63,692 nt of DNA from Acidimicrobiales bacterium (GCA_035540975.1 DATLFN010000012.1:1-63692), one strand, 5' to 3'; numbered from the stretch's first letter, positions 45,386 to 54,718 are shown. Numbers and translations: made by a program. The notes: a model not told the origin generated them from the letters alone.

Positions 45386-46224
45386 GGCGCCCAGCCCGTC
45401 TTGGAGAACATGCCGGCCAGCTCCGGGCTGGTCTTCAGGCGCATGGCGTGGCGATCGAGCTCGGCGCCGAAGCGCTCGCCGATGCCGGGGTAGCGCAGGG
45501 TCACCCGGATGGCGCCCTCGGTCACCTCGATCATGTTGTACGACGGCCGGGTGTAGCCGCGCAGGCGGTACGACGACACCGTCCCCGAGTTGACGATCAG
45601 GATGTCGTTGAGCAGCCACACGTGGGGCACGTGCTTGTGCCCCGAGAGCACCAGGTGCACGTCGAGGTCGTCGAGCAGGGTGAGCACGTCGCCCGAGTCC
45701 CACACCTCGTTGCGCTCCCTCCCCGTCCCCGGCACGGGCACCAGGTGGTGGTGGAGCACGAAGCAGCGGACCTCGGCGTCGCCGGCGAACTGCTGGCGGA
45801 TCCAGTCGTAGCGCTCCCGCCCGACCTCGCCCTCGGCCAGGTCGGGTTTGGACGAGTCGATGGCGACCACCCGCATGGACAGCGGGGCGTCGCCGGCGAT
45901 GTGCAGCATGCTGTCGCCCTTCCCGACGCCCTCGCCTATGCCGAAGGTGTCGCGGAAGTGCAGGTAGCCGACGTTCTTGGAGTCGTGGTTCCCGGGGATG
46001 ACGATGGCGCGCAGCCCGGCGTCGAACAGCGGCTGGAGGTGCTGCTGGGCGGCGCGGAACTCGTGGGCGTAGCCGTCGGTGGTGAGGTCGCCGCCGACCA
46101 CGACGAGATCCGGCTGGACGGCGATGATCTCGCCCACGGCCGCCTCCAGCAGGGCGGCGTCGAAGAAGGGCGATCCGCAGTGGAGGTCCGACAGCTGGGC
46201 GATCAGGAACTCCTCGCGCGCCAC
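45382..46224 (-). CDS. metallophosphoesterase (calcineurin-like)
   Basis: A 280-residue protein from GTG 46224. All five metal motifs are present: QLSDLHCGS (DxH), VVGGDLTTDG (GDL), IVIPGNHDSKN (GNHD), VLHHHL (HH) and SGHKHVPHVW (GHxH). Such enzymes cleave phosphodiesters such as cyclic nucleotides or lipid-linked ones. Its start faces the gpsA start across 43 bases. Confidence 0.85.
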   Translation of the reverse strand: MAREEFLIAQLSDLHCGSPFFDAALLEAAVGEIIAVQPDLVVVGGDLTTDGYAHEFRAAQQHLQPLFDAGLRAIVIPGNHDSKNVGYLHFRDTFGIGEGVGKGDSMLHIAGDAPLSMRVVAIDSSKPDLAEGEVGRERYDWIRQQFAGDAEVRCFVLHHHLVPVPGTGRERNEVWDSGDVLTLLDDLDVHLVLSGHKHVPHVWLLNDILIVNSGTVSSYRLRGYTRPSYNMIEVTEGAIRVTLRYPGIGERFGAELDRHAMRLKTSPELAGMFSKTGWAP

Positions 46225-46267
46225 GGGCGAAGTGTAGGGGTGGTGCCGCGGTACCTATGGTGAGCGG

Positions 46268-47281
46268 GTGGCGACGAAGGTGGCCGTGCTCGGGGCCGGG
46301 TCGTGGGGGACGACGATGGCGGCGATGGCGACGTCGCACGCGCCGACGACGCTGTGGGCGCGCCGCCCGGAGCTGGCGTGCGCCGTCAACACCGAGCACC
46401 GCAACCCCGACTACCTCCGCGACGGAGCGCTCCCCCCGGCCCTCGTCGCCACCGCCGACCTGGAGGAGGCGCTGGACGGGGCGTCGGTCGCCGTCATGGC
46501 CGTCCCGTCGCACGGGTTCCGCGCCATCCTCGAGCAGGCGGCGCCGTTCCTGGGCGCCGGGACGCCGGTCGTCAGCCTCACCAAGGGCCTGGAGCAGGGG
46601 TCGCTCAAGCGGATGACCGAGGTCATCGCCGAGGTGGCGCCCGGCTGCCCGGCCGGCGTGCTGACCGGGCCCAACCTGGCCGGCGAGATCCTGGCCGGCC
46701 AGCCGGCGGCCAGCGTCGTCGCCCTCGACGACGAGGGCCTGGCCGCCGAGATCCAGGCGCTCCTCAGCACGCCCACCTTCCGGCTCTACACCAACCCCGA
46801 CGTGGTGGGCTGCGAGGTCGCCGGCGCCGTCAAGAACGTGACGGCCATCGCCGCCGGCATGGGCGACGGGATGGGCTTCGGCGACAACACCAAGGCGGCG
46901 CTCATGACCCGCGGCCTGGCCGAGATCACCCGCCTGGGCACGGCGCTGGGCGGGCACCCGCTGACCTTCTCGGGCCTGGCCGGCATGGGCGACCTGGTGG
47001 CGACGTGCATCTCCCGCCACAGCCGCAACCGCCACGTGGGCGAGCAGCTGGGCCGGGGCCGGGCGCCCGCCGAGGTGCTGGCGGGGACGCGCATGGTGGC
47101 CGAGGGCGTGAACACCTCGCGGGTCGTGCTCGAGCTGGCGGCGACCGTCGGCGTGGAGATGCCGATCGCCGAGCAGGTCGTGGCCGTGCTCCACGAGGGC
47201 AAGCGGGCCGTCGACGTCATCCCCACGCTCATGCTGCGGGAGGCCAAGCCCGAGCACACCGGCTTCGTCCCCACCCGGTAG
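46268..47281 (+). CDS. gpsA: NAD(P)-dependent glycerol-3-phosphate dehydrogenase
   Basis: A 337-residue protein from GTG 46268. The Rossmann loop is VAVLGAGSWGTTMA, then VVSLTKGLEQGSL, TGPNLAGEILAGQPAA, the catalytic Lys in VAGAVKNVTAIAAGM, and GLAGMGDLVATCISRHSRNR. The ending is TLMLREAKPEHTGF. It makes glycerol-3-phosphate for lipids and is the normal neighbour of cofC. It is not in the same strand as cofC here. Confidence 0.93.
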   Translation: MATKVAVLGAGSWGTTMAAMATSHAPTTLWARRPELACAVNTEHRNPDYLRDGALPPALVATADLEEALDGASVAVMAVPSHGFRAILEQAAPFLGAGTPVVSLTKGLEQGSLKRMTEVIAEVAPGCPAGVLTGPNLAGEILAGQPAASVVALDDEGLAAEIQALLSTPTFRLYTNPDVVGCEVAGAVKNVTAIAAGMGDGMGFGDNTKAALMTRGLAEITRLGTALGGHPLTFSGLAGMGDLVATCISRHSRNRHVGEQLGRGRAPAEVLAGTRMVAEGVNTSRVVLELAATVGVEMPIAEQVVAVLHEGKRAVDVIPTLMLREAKPEHTGFVPTR

Positions 47282-47403
47282 GAGCGCGGGCCGGAGCCGT
47301 CACGCTCCCCCGGGCCGCTCCCGCACCTCGACCGCCCGCCGTGTGGCGCCCGCTGCTCCCGGCCGTCCGCCCGTCCGCCCCACCCGTCGCTCCCGTCGGC
47401 GAA

Positions 47404-47424
47404 AAGGGCGCATAGCGCCCCTTC
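47404..47424. terminator. hairpin terminator between gpsA and ogt
   Basis: GGGCGC (47406-47411) and GCGCCC (47415-47420) pair around ATA, with A-rich and CTTCTT flanks. Convergent genes end on both sides, so it can act both ways. The rest of the 173-base gap holds no gene. Confidence 0.6.
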
Positions 47425-47454
47425 TTGCCGCCGGAACCGGTGCCGGCGGTCCGC

Positions 47455-48081
47455 CTACGCCGCTTCCAGCGCCAGGAGCGCCCGCTTCACGTCGAGGCCG
47501 CCCAGGTAGCCGCCGAGGGTTCCGTCGCTGCGGACGACGCGGTGGCAGGGGACGACGACCGGGACGGGGTTGGTGGCGCACGCCGTGCCCACGGCGCGCA
47601 CGGCGGCCGGGCTGCCCGAGGCGGCGGCGACGGTCGCGTAGCTCTCCGTGCGCCCGTAGCCGATGGTGCGCAGGTGCTCGAGTACGACGCGGCGGAACGG
47701 CGAGGCGAGGCGGAGGTCGACGGCGAGGTCGAAGCGCCGGCGGCGCCCGGCGAAGTACTCGTCGAGCTGGCGGGCGGCGTCGTCGAGGCGGGCCGGGGCG
47801 TGGAGGACCCGTCGGCTGACCCTCGAGGCGATCGCCTCCAGGACGGCGTCGTGGCCCTCCACGTCGAACGCGACCCGCACCAGCCCTTCCGGCGTCGCGG
47901 CCACCAGCAGCGTCCCGATGGGCGTGGCGACCGTGCGGTAGGCCACGTCGAGGAGGCCGGCGCCGGCGGCCGAGTCGACGAGGCGGGCGTGGAGCCGCCC
48001 GACGACCTCGCCGTCGTCGCCGTCGGCCCAGCCCGGTACCGGACCGGTGAGGTGGGCCACCAGCTGCCCGTCGGTCGTCAC
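47455..48081 (-). CDS. ogt: methylated-DNA--protein-cysteine methyltransferase
   Basis: A 208-residue protein from GTG 48081. The acceptor motif is VPVVVPCHRVVRSDGTLGGY with the Cys, and FRRVVLEHLRTIGYGRTESY is the DNA-binding helix region. It repairs O6-alkylguanine in a suicidal reaction. The first 50 residues are longer than usual and include GTGA coupling with the upstream ECF sigma gene. Being cotranscribed with a sigma factor suggests control by it. Confidence 0.9.
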   Translation of the reverse strand: MTTDGQLVAHLTGPVPGWADGDDGEVVGRLHARLVDSAAGAGLLDVAYRTVATPIGTLLVAATPEGLVRVAFDVEGHDAVLEAIASRVSRRVLHAPARLDDAARQLDEYFAGRRRRFDLAVDLRLASPFRRVVLEHLRTIGYGRTESYATVAAASGSPAAVRAVGTACATNPVPVVVPCHRVVRSDGTLGGYLGGLDVKRALLALEAA

Positions 48082-48575
48082 GACGCCTCCTCCCGTGCCC
48101 ACGTCCTGCGCAGGGCGGCCACGCCGTCGGACGCCGACCGGCGGGCCGCCACCTCGCTGCTGCCGATGAGGGCGCCGACCTCGGCGTAGGGCAGGCCGGC
48201 CACGTGGTGGTAGGCGACGGCCGCCCGCTGCTTGAACGGCAGCGCCGCCAGCGCCGCCCACAGCGCCGGGTCCCGCTCCGCCACCGCCTCGTCGAAACCG
48301 TCCTCGACGCCCCCGGCCAGGGTGGCAACGTCCGCGCTGGCGACGGGGGCGCGCGACGACGCCCGCAGGCGGTCGACCGCCTTGCGGTGGGCGATGGTCA
48401 CGAGCCACGCCCGCACGTCGCTCCCCGGGCGCAGCCTGGGATAGGCCTCCAGGGCCGCGAGGAACGTCTCGGACCAGGCGTCGTCGGCGTCGGCGGGGCC
48501 GAGCAGGGCGCGCACGACCCGGAGCACCACCGGCCCGTGGTCGGCGACGACGGCCTCGAACGGGCGCACGCTCAC
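48078..48575 (-). CDS. ECF-type RNA polymerase sigma factor
   Basis: A 165-residue protein from GTG 48575 (MSVRPFEAVVADHG). Region 2 is ADADDAWSETFLAALEAYPR with VRAWLVTIAHRKAVD, and region 4 is LPFKQRAAVAYHHVAGLPYA with SSEVAARRSASDG. The longer frame to GTG 48647 would overlap the promoter of the divergent sensor gene, so the inner start is chosen. No anti-sigma gene is beside it; the 4-base overlap with ogt makes DNA repair a likely part of its regulon. Confidence 0.8.
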   Translation of the reverse strand: MSVRPFEAVVADHGPVVLRVVRALLGPADADDAWSETFLAALEAYPRLRPGSDVRAWLVTIAHRKAVDRLRASSRAPVASADVATLAGGVEDGFDEAVAERDPALWAALAALPFKQRAAVAYHHVAGLPYAEVGALIGSSEVAARRSASDGVAALRRTWAREEAS

Positions 48576-48655
48576 ACCGGGGCCAACGTCCGGCGGCCCC
48601 GGAACGTGAGGTCGCCCGCATCGCGCCGGCGGCGGGTGACGCGACACTGTCGTCC

Positions 48656-50047
48656 ATGGCCTGCCTGCGGACGTCCACGGGGGGGACGCCCCCGGCTGAC
48701 CCCCTGGGCGAGGCGATGGCCGCCGCCGTCACCGACGTCCTGGAGGGGTCGACGGTCGACCTGACCTACGCCCCGAGCGACGGGCCTCCCGCCGAGCCGC
48801 CGCCGGAGCCGGGCATGGCGACGGCCACCGGCCCCGGCCCGTCGGGCTGGCACGCCACCGTCACCCTGCGCCTCGACGAGCGGGTGGCGCGGCTGGTCGC
48901 GTCCGGGCGGCGCACCTCGATCGTCGAGCTGCTCGACACCCTGCCCTCCGCCGCCATCCGGGCCGCCGGCCGCTTCCGCCACCACCATGCGACGGGGGAC
49001 GCCGCCGTCGCCCCCGCCCAGCGCCGGGCGCTGCGCGACACCCTCGCCACCGAGGTGCTGACCGACTACCTGGCGTCGCGCCTCGGCCGTCCGCCCCGCT
49101 CGGAGTTGGTCGCCGAGACGCTCGAGTTCCTCGTCGAGCTGGGTGGCACACGGGTGGAGTCCCACGACCTGACCCATGGTGTCATCGTGGCCGACGTCCT
49201 GCGGGACCGGCCGAGGCTGGAGTTCGCGTACCCCCGGGACGTCCGGGCCGCCAAGCGGGCGCCACTGCTGTTCGACGGCCAGCGCTCGGTCCTGGTCGTC
49301 GATCCCGAGGGCCGGGCCCGGACCGAGCTCCAGCGCCACCGCTTCGAGCGGCTGGCGCCCCACGTCGACCCCTCCCACGTCCACGAGGACGACTCGGTGG
49401 AGAGCGGCTCGCTGGTCGCCGCCGCCACCAGCGCGCTGGGCGGCCTGGGGTTCTTCGTCCGGGCCGACCGCAGCATCTGGACGTTCGTGGACGGGCAGCC
49501 CCTGCTCGTCCGCCGGGGCGAGCACTGGACGGCCTTCCCGCTCGAGCTGGCGTCGCTCATCTCCCGGATGATCGGTGGCGGGTCGGTCGCCGAGATGGTG
49601 ACGCGGGCCGCCTTCATGATCTCGGCCCAACCGGGCGGGGCCATCCTCGCCATCGTCGACGACGCCGCCGTCCTCGACGGGGTCGTCCCGCCCAAGGACC
49701 GCTACGACCTGCGCCACGAGGTGATCCGGACGGCGAGGGAGATCCGGCCCGAGGCGCGGCTCCACCACCTCATCGACGCCGAGGAACTCGATGAGCACAC
49801 CCTCGCCCGCCTCGCCCTCCTCGACGGCGCCACGGTGCTGGACCGGCACGGGCGCCTGCTGGCCTACGGTGCCATCGTCACCAGCACGGACAGCGAGCAC
49901 GAAGGTGCCCGTACGGCCGCCGCCAAGACCCTGTCGGAGACGGCGAGGGTGGTGCTCAAGGTGTCCGTCGACGGCGACATCACGGTGTTCCGCGACGGCG
50001 CCCACGTGGCGACGCTCCTGGGCCGCCCCGCCCACTTCACCCCGTAG
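48656..50047 (+). CDS. predicted sensor protein with a variant diadenylate cyclase (DisA_N-like, DACNV-type) domain
   Basis: A 463-residue protein from ATG 48656. The last 130 residues carry the DisA_N layout: LDGATVLDRHGRLLAYGAIV (the DGA motif), then HEGARTAAAKTLSETA where active cyclases have GTRHRAAxxLSE, and VVLKVSVDGDITVFRDG. The RHR triplet is replaced by ART, so making c-di-AMP is unlikely. Variant families of this type (DACNV) are predicted sensors of nucleotide signals. The first 330 residues are not a known family; part contains VDPEGRARTELQRHR and FFVRADRSIWTFVDGQPLLV. It starts 80 bases from an ECF sigma gene, in the divergent direction. Confidence 0.6.
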   Translation: MACLRTSTGGTPPADPLGEAMAAAVTDVLEGSTVDLTYAPSDGPPAEPPPEPGMATATGPGPSGWHATVTLRLDERVARLVASGRRTSIVELLDTLPSAAIRAAGRFRHHHATGDAAVAPAQRRALRDTLATEVLTDYLASRLGRPPRSELVAETLEFLVELGGTRVESHDLTHGVIVADVLRDRPRLEFAYPRDVRAAKRAPLLFDGQRSVLVVDPEGRARTELQRHRFERLAPHVDPSHVHEDDSVESGSLVAAATSALGGLGFFVRADRSIWTFVDGQPLLVRRGEHWTAFPLELASLISRMIGGGSVAEMVTRAAFMISAQPGGAILAIVDDAAVLDGVVPPKDRYDLRHEVIRTAREIRPEARLHHLIDAEELDEHTLARLALLDGATVLDRHGRLLAYGAIVTSTDSEHEGARTAAAKTLSETARVVLKVSVDGDITVFRDGAHVATLLGRPAHFTP

Positions 50048-50059
50048 CAGGATGGCTCC

Positions 50060-50398
50060 ATGGACGACGCGAGGCACTACCAGGTCCTGACGGCGGCAGG
50101 GAGCGAGGACGAGGCGGCGGCCATCGCCGACGCCCTCCTCGACCGCCGGCTGGCCGCCTGCGTGCAGGTCCTCGGGCCGGTCCGCAGCCGGTACCGTTGG
50201 GCGGGGCGGGTCGAGTCGGCCGACGAGTGGCTGCTGCTGGCCAAGACCACGGCTGCCGCCGTCGGCGAGGCGATGGCCGAGATCGGGCGGCGCCACAGCT
50301 ACGAGACGCCCGAGGTGACCGCCACGCCGATCGTGGCGGGCAGCGCCGGCTACCTGCGGTGGATCGACGCCGAGGTCGCCGGCCCGACGGCCCCGTAG
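50060..50398 (+). CDS. cutA: divalent cation tolerance protein CutA
   Basis: A 112-residue protein from ATG 50060. The family core is DEAAAIADALLDRRLAACVQ, SRYRWAGRVESADEWLLLAK, then HSYETPEVTATPIVAGSAGY with the conserved copper-site segment. CutA forms very stable trimers and is tied to copper tolerance or to signalling; its true role is unsettled. It lies 12 bases after the sensor gene and probably shares its transcript. Confidence 0.9.
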   Translation: MDDARHYQVLTAAGSEDEAAAIADALLDRRLAACVQVLGPVRSRYRWAGRVESADEWLLLAKTTAAAVGEAMAEIGRRHSYETPEVTATPIVAGSAGYLRWIDAEVAGPTAP

Positions 50399-50425
50399 CG
50401 CCACCCCGGCCGTACGCTGGGCTCC

Positions 50426-51427
50426 ATGACCGTGACCGAGCTGAAGCTGACCGAGTGGACGTCGTGCGGGGGATGCGCGGCGAAGTGGGGCGCGGCGCCC
50501 CTGAACGCCCTCGTGCGCCAGCTCGCCTGCGCGTCGTCGGACCTGCTCGTCGGCCTGGCGCCGTTCGACGACGCCGCCGTGTACCGGCTGACCGAGGACC
50601 TGGCCCTGGTGTCGACCACCGACTTCTTCCCGCCGCTGGTCGACGACCCGGCCGACTTCGGCGCCGTAGCCGCCGCCAACGCGTGCAGCGACGTGTTCGC
50701 CATGGGGGCCCGGGTCGTCCTGGCCCTCAACATCTCGGCCTTCCCCGAGCGCATGCCGGTGGAGGCGGTGGCCGCCATCCTCGGCGCCGCCGGCGAGGTG
50801 GTCGGCCAGGCCGGCGGCGTGGTCGCCGGCGGCCACACCATCCGCTCCGAGGAGCCGATCTTCGGCCTGGCCGTGCAGGGCCTGGTGCACCCCGACCGGG
50901 TCTGGACGAAGGCGGGGGCCCGGCCGGGCGACGTGCTGGTGCTCTCCAAGCCCCTCGGCACCGGCATCGTGCTGGCGGGGGGCTCGCCCGAGGACAAGAC
51001 GGCGGCCATCGCCCGCATGCGGGTGCTGAACCGGGCGGCCGCCGAGGCGCTCCTGGTCCTCGACGAGCCTCCGCACGCCGTCACCGACGTCACCGGGTTC
51101 GGCCTCCTCGGCCACTCGTGGGAGATGGCGGAGCGGTCGGGCGCCGTCGTCCGCATCGACTCCGCCGCCCTGCCGCTCTACGAGGGCGCCCTCCAGGCGG
51201 CCGAGGCGGGCGTCCGCACGGGCGGCGACGCCCGCAACCGGTCGCACCTCGAGCGCATCGTCACGTCCACCGCCGGTCCGGCCCTCGAGGCGCTGGCGTA
51301 CGACCCCCAGACGTCGGGCGGCCTGCTGGCGGCGGTGCCGGCGGCCGCCGCCGGGCGCCTGGCCGACGCCGGCTTCGTCGCCATCGGCGAGGTCGCCGAC
51401 GGCGAAGCGTCCGTGACGCTGAGTTGA
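50426..51427 (+). CDS. selD: selenide, water dikinase
   Basis: A 333-residue protein from ATG 50426. The active site reads SCGGCAAKWG, with Cys17 and Lys20 at the same positions as in E. coli SelD; Cys stands where some members have selenocysteine. Further points are TTDFFPPLVDDPADFG, ANACSDVFAMGA, VAGGHTI, LSKPLGTGI and the closing TSGGLL. It makes selenophosphate, so the organism uses selenocysteine or seleno-tRNA. No selA, selB or selenocysteine tRNA gene is in the window. Confidence 0.92.
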   Translation: MTVTELKLTEWTSCGGCAAKWGAAPLNALVRQLACASSDLLVGLAPFDDAAVYRLTEDLALVSTTDFFPPLVDDPADFGAVAAANACSDVFAMGARVVLALNISAFPERMPVEAVAAILGAAGEVVGQAGGVVAGGHTIRSEEPIFGLAVQGLVHPDRVWTKAGARPGDVLVLSKPLGTGIVLAGGSPEDKTAAIARMRVLNRAAAEALLVLDEPPHAVTDVTGFGLLGHSWEMAERSGAVVRIDSAALPLYEGALQAAEAGVRTGGDARNRSHLERIVTSTAGPALEALAYDPQTSGGLLAAVPAAAAGRLADAGFVAIGEVADGEASVTLS

Positions 51428-51449
51428 CCGCCCGCTAGCGTCCGCGGCC

Positions 51450-52160
51450 GTGGCGACCGCCGGCCATCAGCTGCGCCCCTCCCTTCGTCCCGCGGCGCCG
51501 ACGCTGGCCCGCGAGCGGGCGCTGTGGGCGGACGGGCACGACGTGGTGGTCGGCGTGGACGAGGTCGGGCGGGGCGCCTGGGCGGGCCCCATCAGCGTCG
51601 GCGCCGCCGTGGCGCCCACCGACCGGCGGGTCTACAAGGTGCGGGACTCCAAGATGCTCACCGAGCCGGAGCGTGAGCACCTGTACGACCGGGTGGCGTC
51701 GTGGTGCCGGGCGTGGGCCGTCGGCCACGCCTCCCAGGAGGAGTGCGACCGGCTCGGCATGTCGGAGGCGCAGCGGCTGGCGGCCCGCCGGGCCCTCGCC
51801 GGCCTCGGCGTCCGACCGACGCACGTGCTCGTCGACGGCCGCTGGGACTTCGTCGGCCTGGGCCCGTCGGCCACGACGCGTATCGTGAAGGGCGACGCCA
51901 CGTGCCTGTCCATCTCGGCCGCCGCCCTGCTGGCCAAGGTCACCCGAGACCGCCTCATGCGGGGCGAGGCGCCCCACTTCCCGGGGTACGACTTCGACCT
52001 CAACAAGGGGTACCCGTGCCCCCGCCACAAGGCCGCCCTCAAGGCATGGGGGCCGACCGCCATCCACCGCCGGACCTGGGTCTTCATGGACCATCTCCCA
52101 TGGGGGCCCCAGCGGCCGGCTCCGCCCACCCAGCCGGAGATCCTGGAGGAGACGCCATGA
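51450..52160 (+). CDS. rnhB: ribonuclease HII
   Basis: A 236-residue protein from GTG 51450. The catalytic acids are in VVGVDEVGRGAWAGPI (DE), VLVDGRWDF, KGDATCLSISAAALLAKVTR and YDFDLNKGYPCPRH. The protein cuts the RNA of RNA/DNA hybrids and single ribonucleotides from DNA. It is 22 bases after selD and its stop overlaps the start of the binding protein (ATGA). Confidence 0.92.
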   Translation: MATAGHQLRPSLRPAAPTLARERALWADGHDVVVGVDEVGRGAWAGPISVGAAVAPTDRRVYKVRDSKMLTEPEREHLYDRVASWCRAWAVGHASQEECDRLGMSEAQRLAARRALAGLGVRPTHVLVDGRWDFVGLGPSATTRIVKGDATCLSISAAALLAKVTRDRLMRGEAPHFPGYDFDLNKGYPCPRHKAALKAWGPTAIHRRTWVFMDHLPWGPQRPAPPTQPEILEETP

Positions 52161-53002
52161 CCATCCGTCCCGTCCGCTCCCGCCTGCTCGTGCTGGTCGC
52201 CGCCCTGGCGCTGCTGGGCGCCGCCTGCGGCGACGACGACGACGTGGAGACCAGCGCCACGTCGACCACGGCGGCCGGGGGCGCCACGCCGGGCGAGAAC
52301 CTCGACCTGGTGTCGGAGGGCAGGCTCACCGCCTGCACGGACATCCCGTACGCCCCCTTCGAGTTCGAGCAGGACGGGAAGTTCGACGGCATCGACATCG
52401 AGCTGGTCCGGGCCGTGGCCGGGCGGCTGGGCCTCACGGCCGAGTTCAAGGACGTGGACTTCGAGTCGATCTTCGCCGCGCTGAACGCCGGGGAGTGCGA
52501 CATCGTCGCCTCCTCGGTGAGCATCACCCCCGAGCGCCTGGAGACGCTCGACTTCTCGGAGGGCTACTACGAGATCAACCAGTCCCTGCTGGTGCGCAAG
52601 GGCGAGGAGGCGACGCTCGGCGACCTCGACAAGCTCGCCGGCCGGACCATCGGCGTGCAGTCGGAGACGACGGGCGCCGCCTACGCCCGGGCCAACGCCG
52701 AGGGGGCGACGATCCGCGAGTTCACCGGCGCCGATGAGCTGTTCACGGCGCTGAGGGCCAGGCAGGTCGACGCCGCCCTCCAGGACCTCCCGGTCAACTC
52801 GTACAACGCCAAGACGACGGGCGAGACGGTCGTGGCCAAGGTGTTCACCGAGGCCGAGAAGGAGCAGTACGGCTTCGCCATGAAGAAGGGCAGCGCCGAG
52901 CTGAAGGCGGCGATCGACGACGCCCTGGAGCAGGTGAAGGCGGACGACACGTACCCGACGATCCTGCGCCGGTTCCTGGGCGACACCGCCGGGGCCGTCT
53001 AG
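52157..53002 (+). CDS. polar amino-acid ABC transporter, substrate-binding lipoprotein
   Basis: A 281-residue family 3 binding protein from ATG 52157. Lipobox [13 protein letters not shown] with Cys at residue 23, then [59 protein letters not shown] and [16 protein letters not shown]. The ligand is a polar amino acid; the exact one is not predictable. It overlaps rnhB by 4 bases, and 218 bases separate it from the permease. Confidence 0.88.
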   Translation: MTIRPVRSRLLVLVAALALLGAACGDDDDVETSATSTTAAGGATPGENLDLVSEGRLTACTDIPYAPFEFEQDGKFDGIDIELVRAVAGRLGLTAEFKDVDFESIFAALNAGECDIVASSVSITPERLETLDFSEGYYEINQSLLVRKGEEATLGDLDKLAGRTIGVQSETTGAAYARANAEGATIREFTGADELFTALRARQVDAALQDLPVNSYNAKTTGETVVAKVFTEAEKEQYGFAMKKGSAELKAAIDDALEQVKADDTYPTILRRFLGDTAGAV

Positions 53003-53220
53003 TGCTTCGACCTCATCCGTTCGCTTCGGTCACTCCATTCGGTCGAGTCGGATCGTGCTGCGGCGGGCGAGCGGAGCTCGCGCCGCCTCCGCGCTGTCCT
53101 TTGTCGGTGTCGGCAGCCGCAGAGGCCGCCTGCGGCGGCGAGTGCGGCCACGGACCTTGCCGACGGGGGCCGGGGGGAGCGGGCTCCGGCCCCTCCCCCC
53201 GCTGAGCCCCGGTCGCGGTC
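53003..53220 (+). other. structured gap between binding protein and permease genes
   Basis: The 218 bases after the binding-protein stop contain several stem-loops: GCGGCG with GCGAGC near 53058-53085, GCCGCAG and CTGCGGC (53116-53122, 53130-53136), and GGGGCCGG with CCGGCCCC (53166-53173, 53186-53193), with alternative pairings in the last. No reading frame with normal codon use is seen. It may reduce expression of the permease and ATPase relative to the binding protein. Confidence 0.45.
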
Positions 53221-53919
53221 GTGGACCGCCTGCTCGACGAGTTCTTCGACCTCGACGTCATCGCCGACCTGTTCCCGGGACTCGTCACCGAGGCCATGAA
53301 GAACACGCTCGTGTTCACCGTGCTGGGGTTCTCGGGCGGGCTGGCGCTCGGCCTGGTGCTCGCCCTCATGCGCATCAGCCGCACCCGGTGGCTGCGGTGG
53401 CCGGCGGCCACCGTCGTCGACGTGTTCCGCGGGCTCCCCGCCCTGCTGGTCATCGTGTTCATCGGCTTCGGCGTCCCGATCGCCTTCCCCGGGCTGGAGT
53501 ACCCGTTCCGGAAGTACACGCCCGGGTGCATGGCGCTCGCCCTCGTGGCCGGCGCCTACATCGCCGAGACGGTGCGGGCCGGCATCGAGGGCGTCCCCAG
53601 GGGCCAGATGGAGGCGGCCCGCTCGCTCGGCATGAGGTACCGGACGGCCATGCGGCGGGTGGTGCTGCCCCAGGCCTTCCGGCTGGTGATCCCGCCCCTC
53701 ACCAACGAGCTGGCCCTGCTGTTCAAGGACACCTCGCTGCTGGCCGTGCTCGGCACCGAGGCGGGCGGCAAGGAGATCCTCAAGTACGTCCGCGACGCCG
53801 TGAACCGCACGGGCGACACGTCGCCCCTCGTCGCCGGCGGCCTCGCCTACCTCGTCATCACCCTCCCGCTGCTGCGGGCCGTCGCCGTGCTCGAAGGGCG
53901 CGCCCGGGCGTCGCGATGA
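53221..53919 (+). CDS. polar amino-acid ABC transporter permease
   Basis: A 232-residue membrane protein from GTG 53221. Helices are seen at [19 protein letters not shown] and [18 protein letters not shown]. The ATPase contact loop is [20 protein letters not shown], followed by [20 protein letters not shown] and [11 protein letters not shown]. This is the HisM/GlnP pattern. Its stop overlaps the ATPase start by 4 bases. Confidence 0.9.
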   Translation: MDRLLDEFFDLDVIADLFPGLVTEAMKNTLVFTVLGFSGGLALGLVLALMRISRTRWLRWPAATVVDVFRGLPALLVIVFIGFGVPIAFPGLEYPFRKYTPGCMALALVAGAYIAETVRAGIEGVPRGQMEAARSLGMRYRTAMRRVVLPQAFRLVIPPLTNELALLFKDTSLLAVLGTEAGGKEILKYVRDAVNRTGDTSPLVAGGLAYLVITLPLLRAVAVLEGRARASR

Positions 53920-54650
53920 GCGATCCCACCATCGTCGTCGAGGGCCTCGTGAAGCGCTTCGGCGACACCGAGGTGCTGAAGGGCATCGACCTGGAGGTCG
54001 CCAACCGCGAGGTCGTGTGCGTCATCGGTCCGTCCGGCTCGGGGAAGTCCACGCTGCTGCGTTGCATCAACCGGCTGGAGGAGCCCACCGCCGGGCGGAT
54101 CGTGGTCGACGGCGTGGAGGTCACCGACCCCCGGGTCGACCTCGACCGGGTGCGGACGTCGATGGGCATGGTGTTCCAGCAGTTCAACCTGTTCCCGCAC
54201 AAGACGGCGCTCGGCAACGTCACCCTGGCCCTGCGGACGGTGCTGAAGCTGGACCGGCGGGCGGCCGACGAGCGGGGGAGGGCGATGCTCGAGCGGGTCG
54301 GCCTGGCGGCCCGGGCCGACGCCTACCCGTCCCGGCTCTCGGGCGGCCAGCAGCAGCGGGTGGCGATCGCCCGGGCCCTCGCCATGGAGCCCACCGTCAT
54401 GCTGTTCGACGAGGTCACGTCGGCCCTGGACCCCGAGCTGGTCGGCGAGGTGCTGGGCGTGATGCGGGACCTGGCCGAGGGCGGGATGACCATGGTGGTG
54501 GTCACCCACGAGATGGGCTTCGCCCGCACGGTCGCCGACCGGGTCGTCTTCGTCGACGAGGGCGTGATCGTGGAGCAGGGCCCACCCGTCGAGGTCATCG
54601 GCAACCCGCGGCAGGCCCGCACCCGGGCCTTCCTCTCCAAGGTCCTCTGA
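53916..54650 (+). CDS. polar amino-acid ABC transporter ATPase (GlnQ-type)
   Basis: A 244-residue ABC ATPase from ATG 53916. Walker [19 protein letters not shown], the Q-loop [19 protein letters not shown], signature [17 protein letters not shown], Walker [15 protein letters not shown] and the switch [10 protein letters not shown]. These match GlnQ/HisP. End of the importer operon begun by the binding protein. Confidence 0.92.
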   Translation: MSDPTIVVEGLVKRFGDTEVLKGIDLEVANREVVCVIGPSGSGKSTLLRCINRLEEPTAGRIVVDGVEVTDPRVDLDRVRTSMGMVFQQFNLFPHKTALGNVTLALRTVLKLDRRAADERGRAMLERVGLAARADAYPSRLSGGQQQRVAIARALAMEPTVMLFDEVTSALDPELVGEVLGVMRDLAEGGMTMVVVTHEMGFARTVADRVVFVDEGVIVEQGPPVEVIGNPRQARTRAFLSKVL

Positions 54651-54718
54651 CGAGACCGGCGCCCGGTGCGGCCGGTCCGCGACTGGGACACGCCCGGGGG
54701 TGCCGCTATCTTGGCGGC

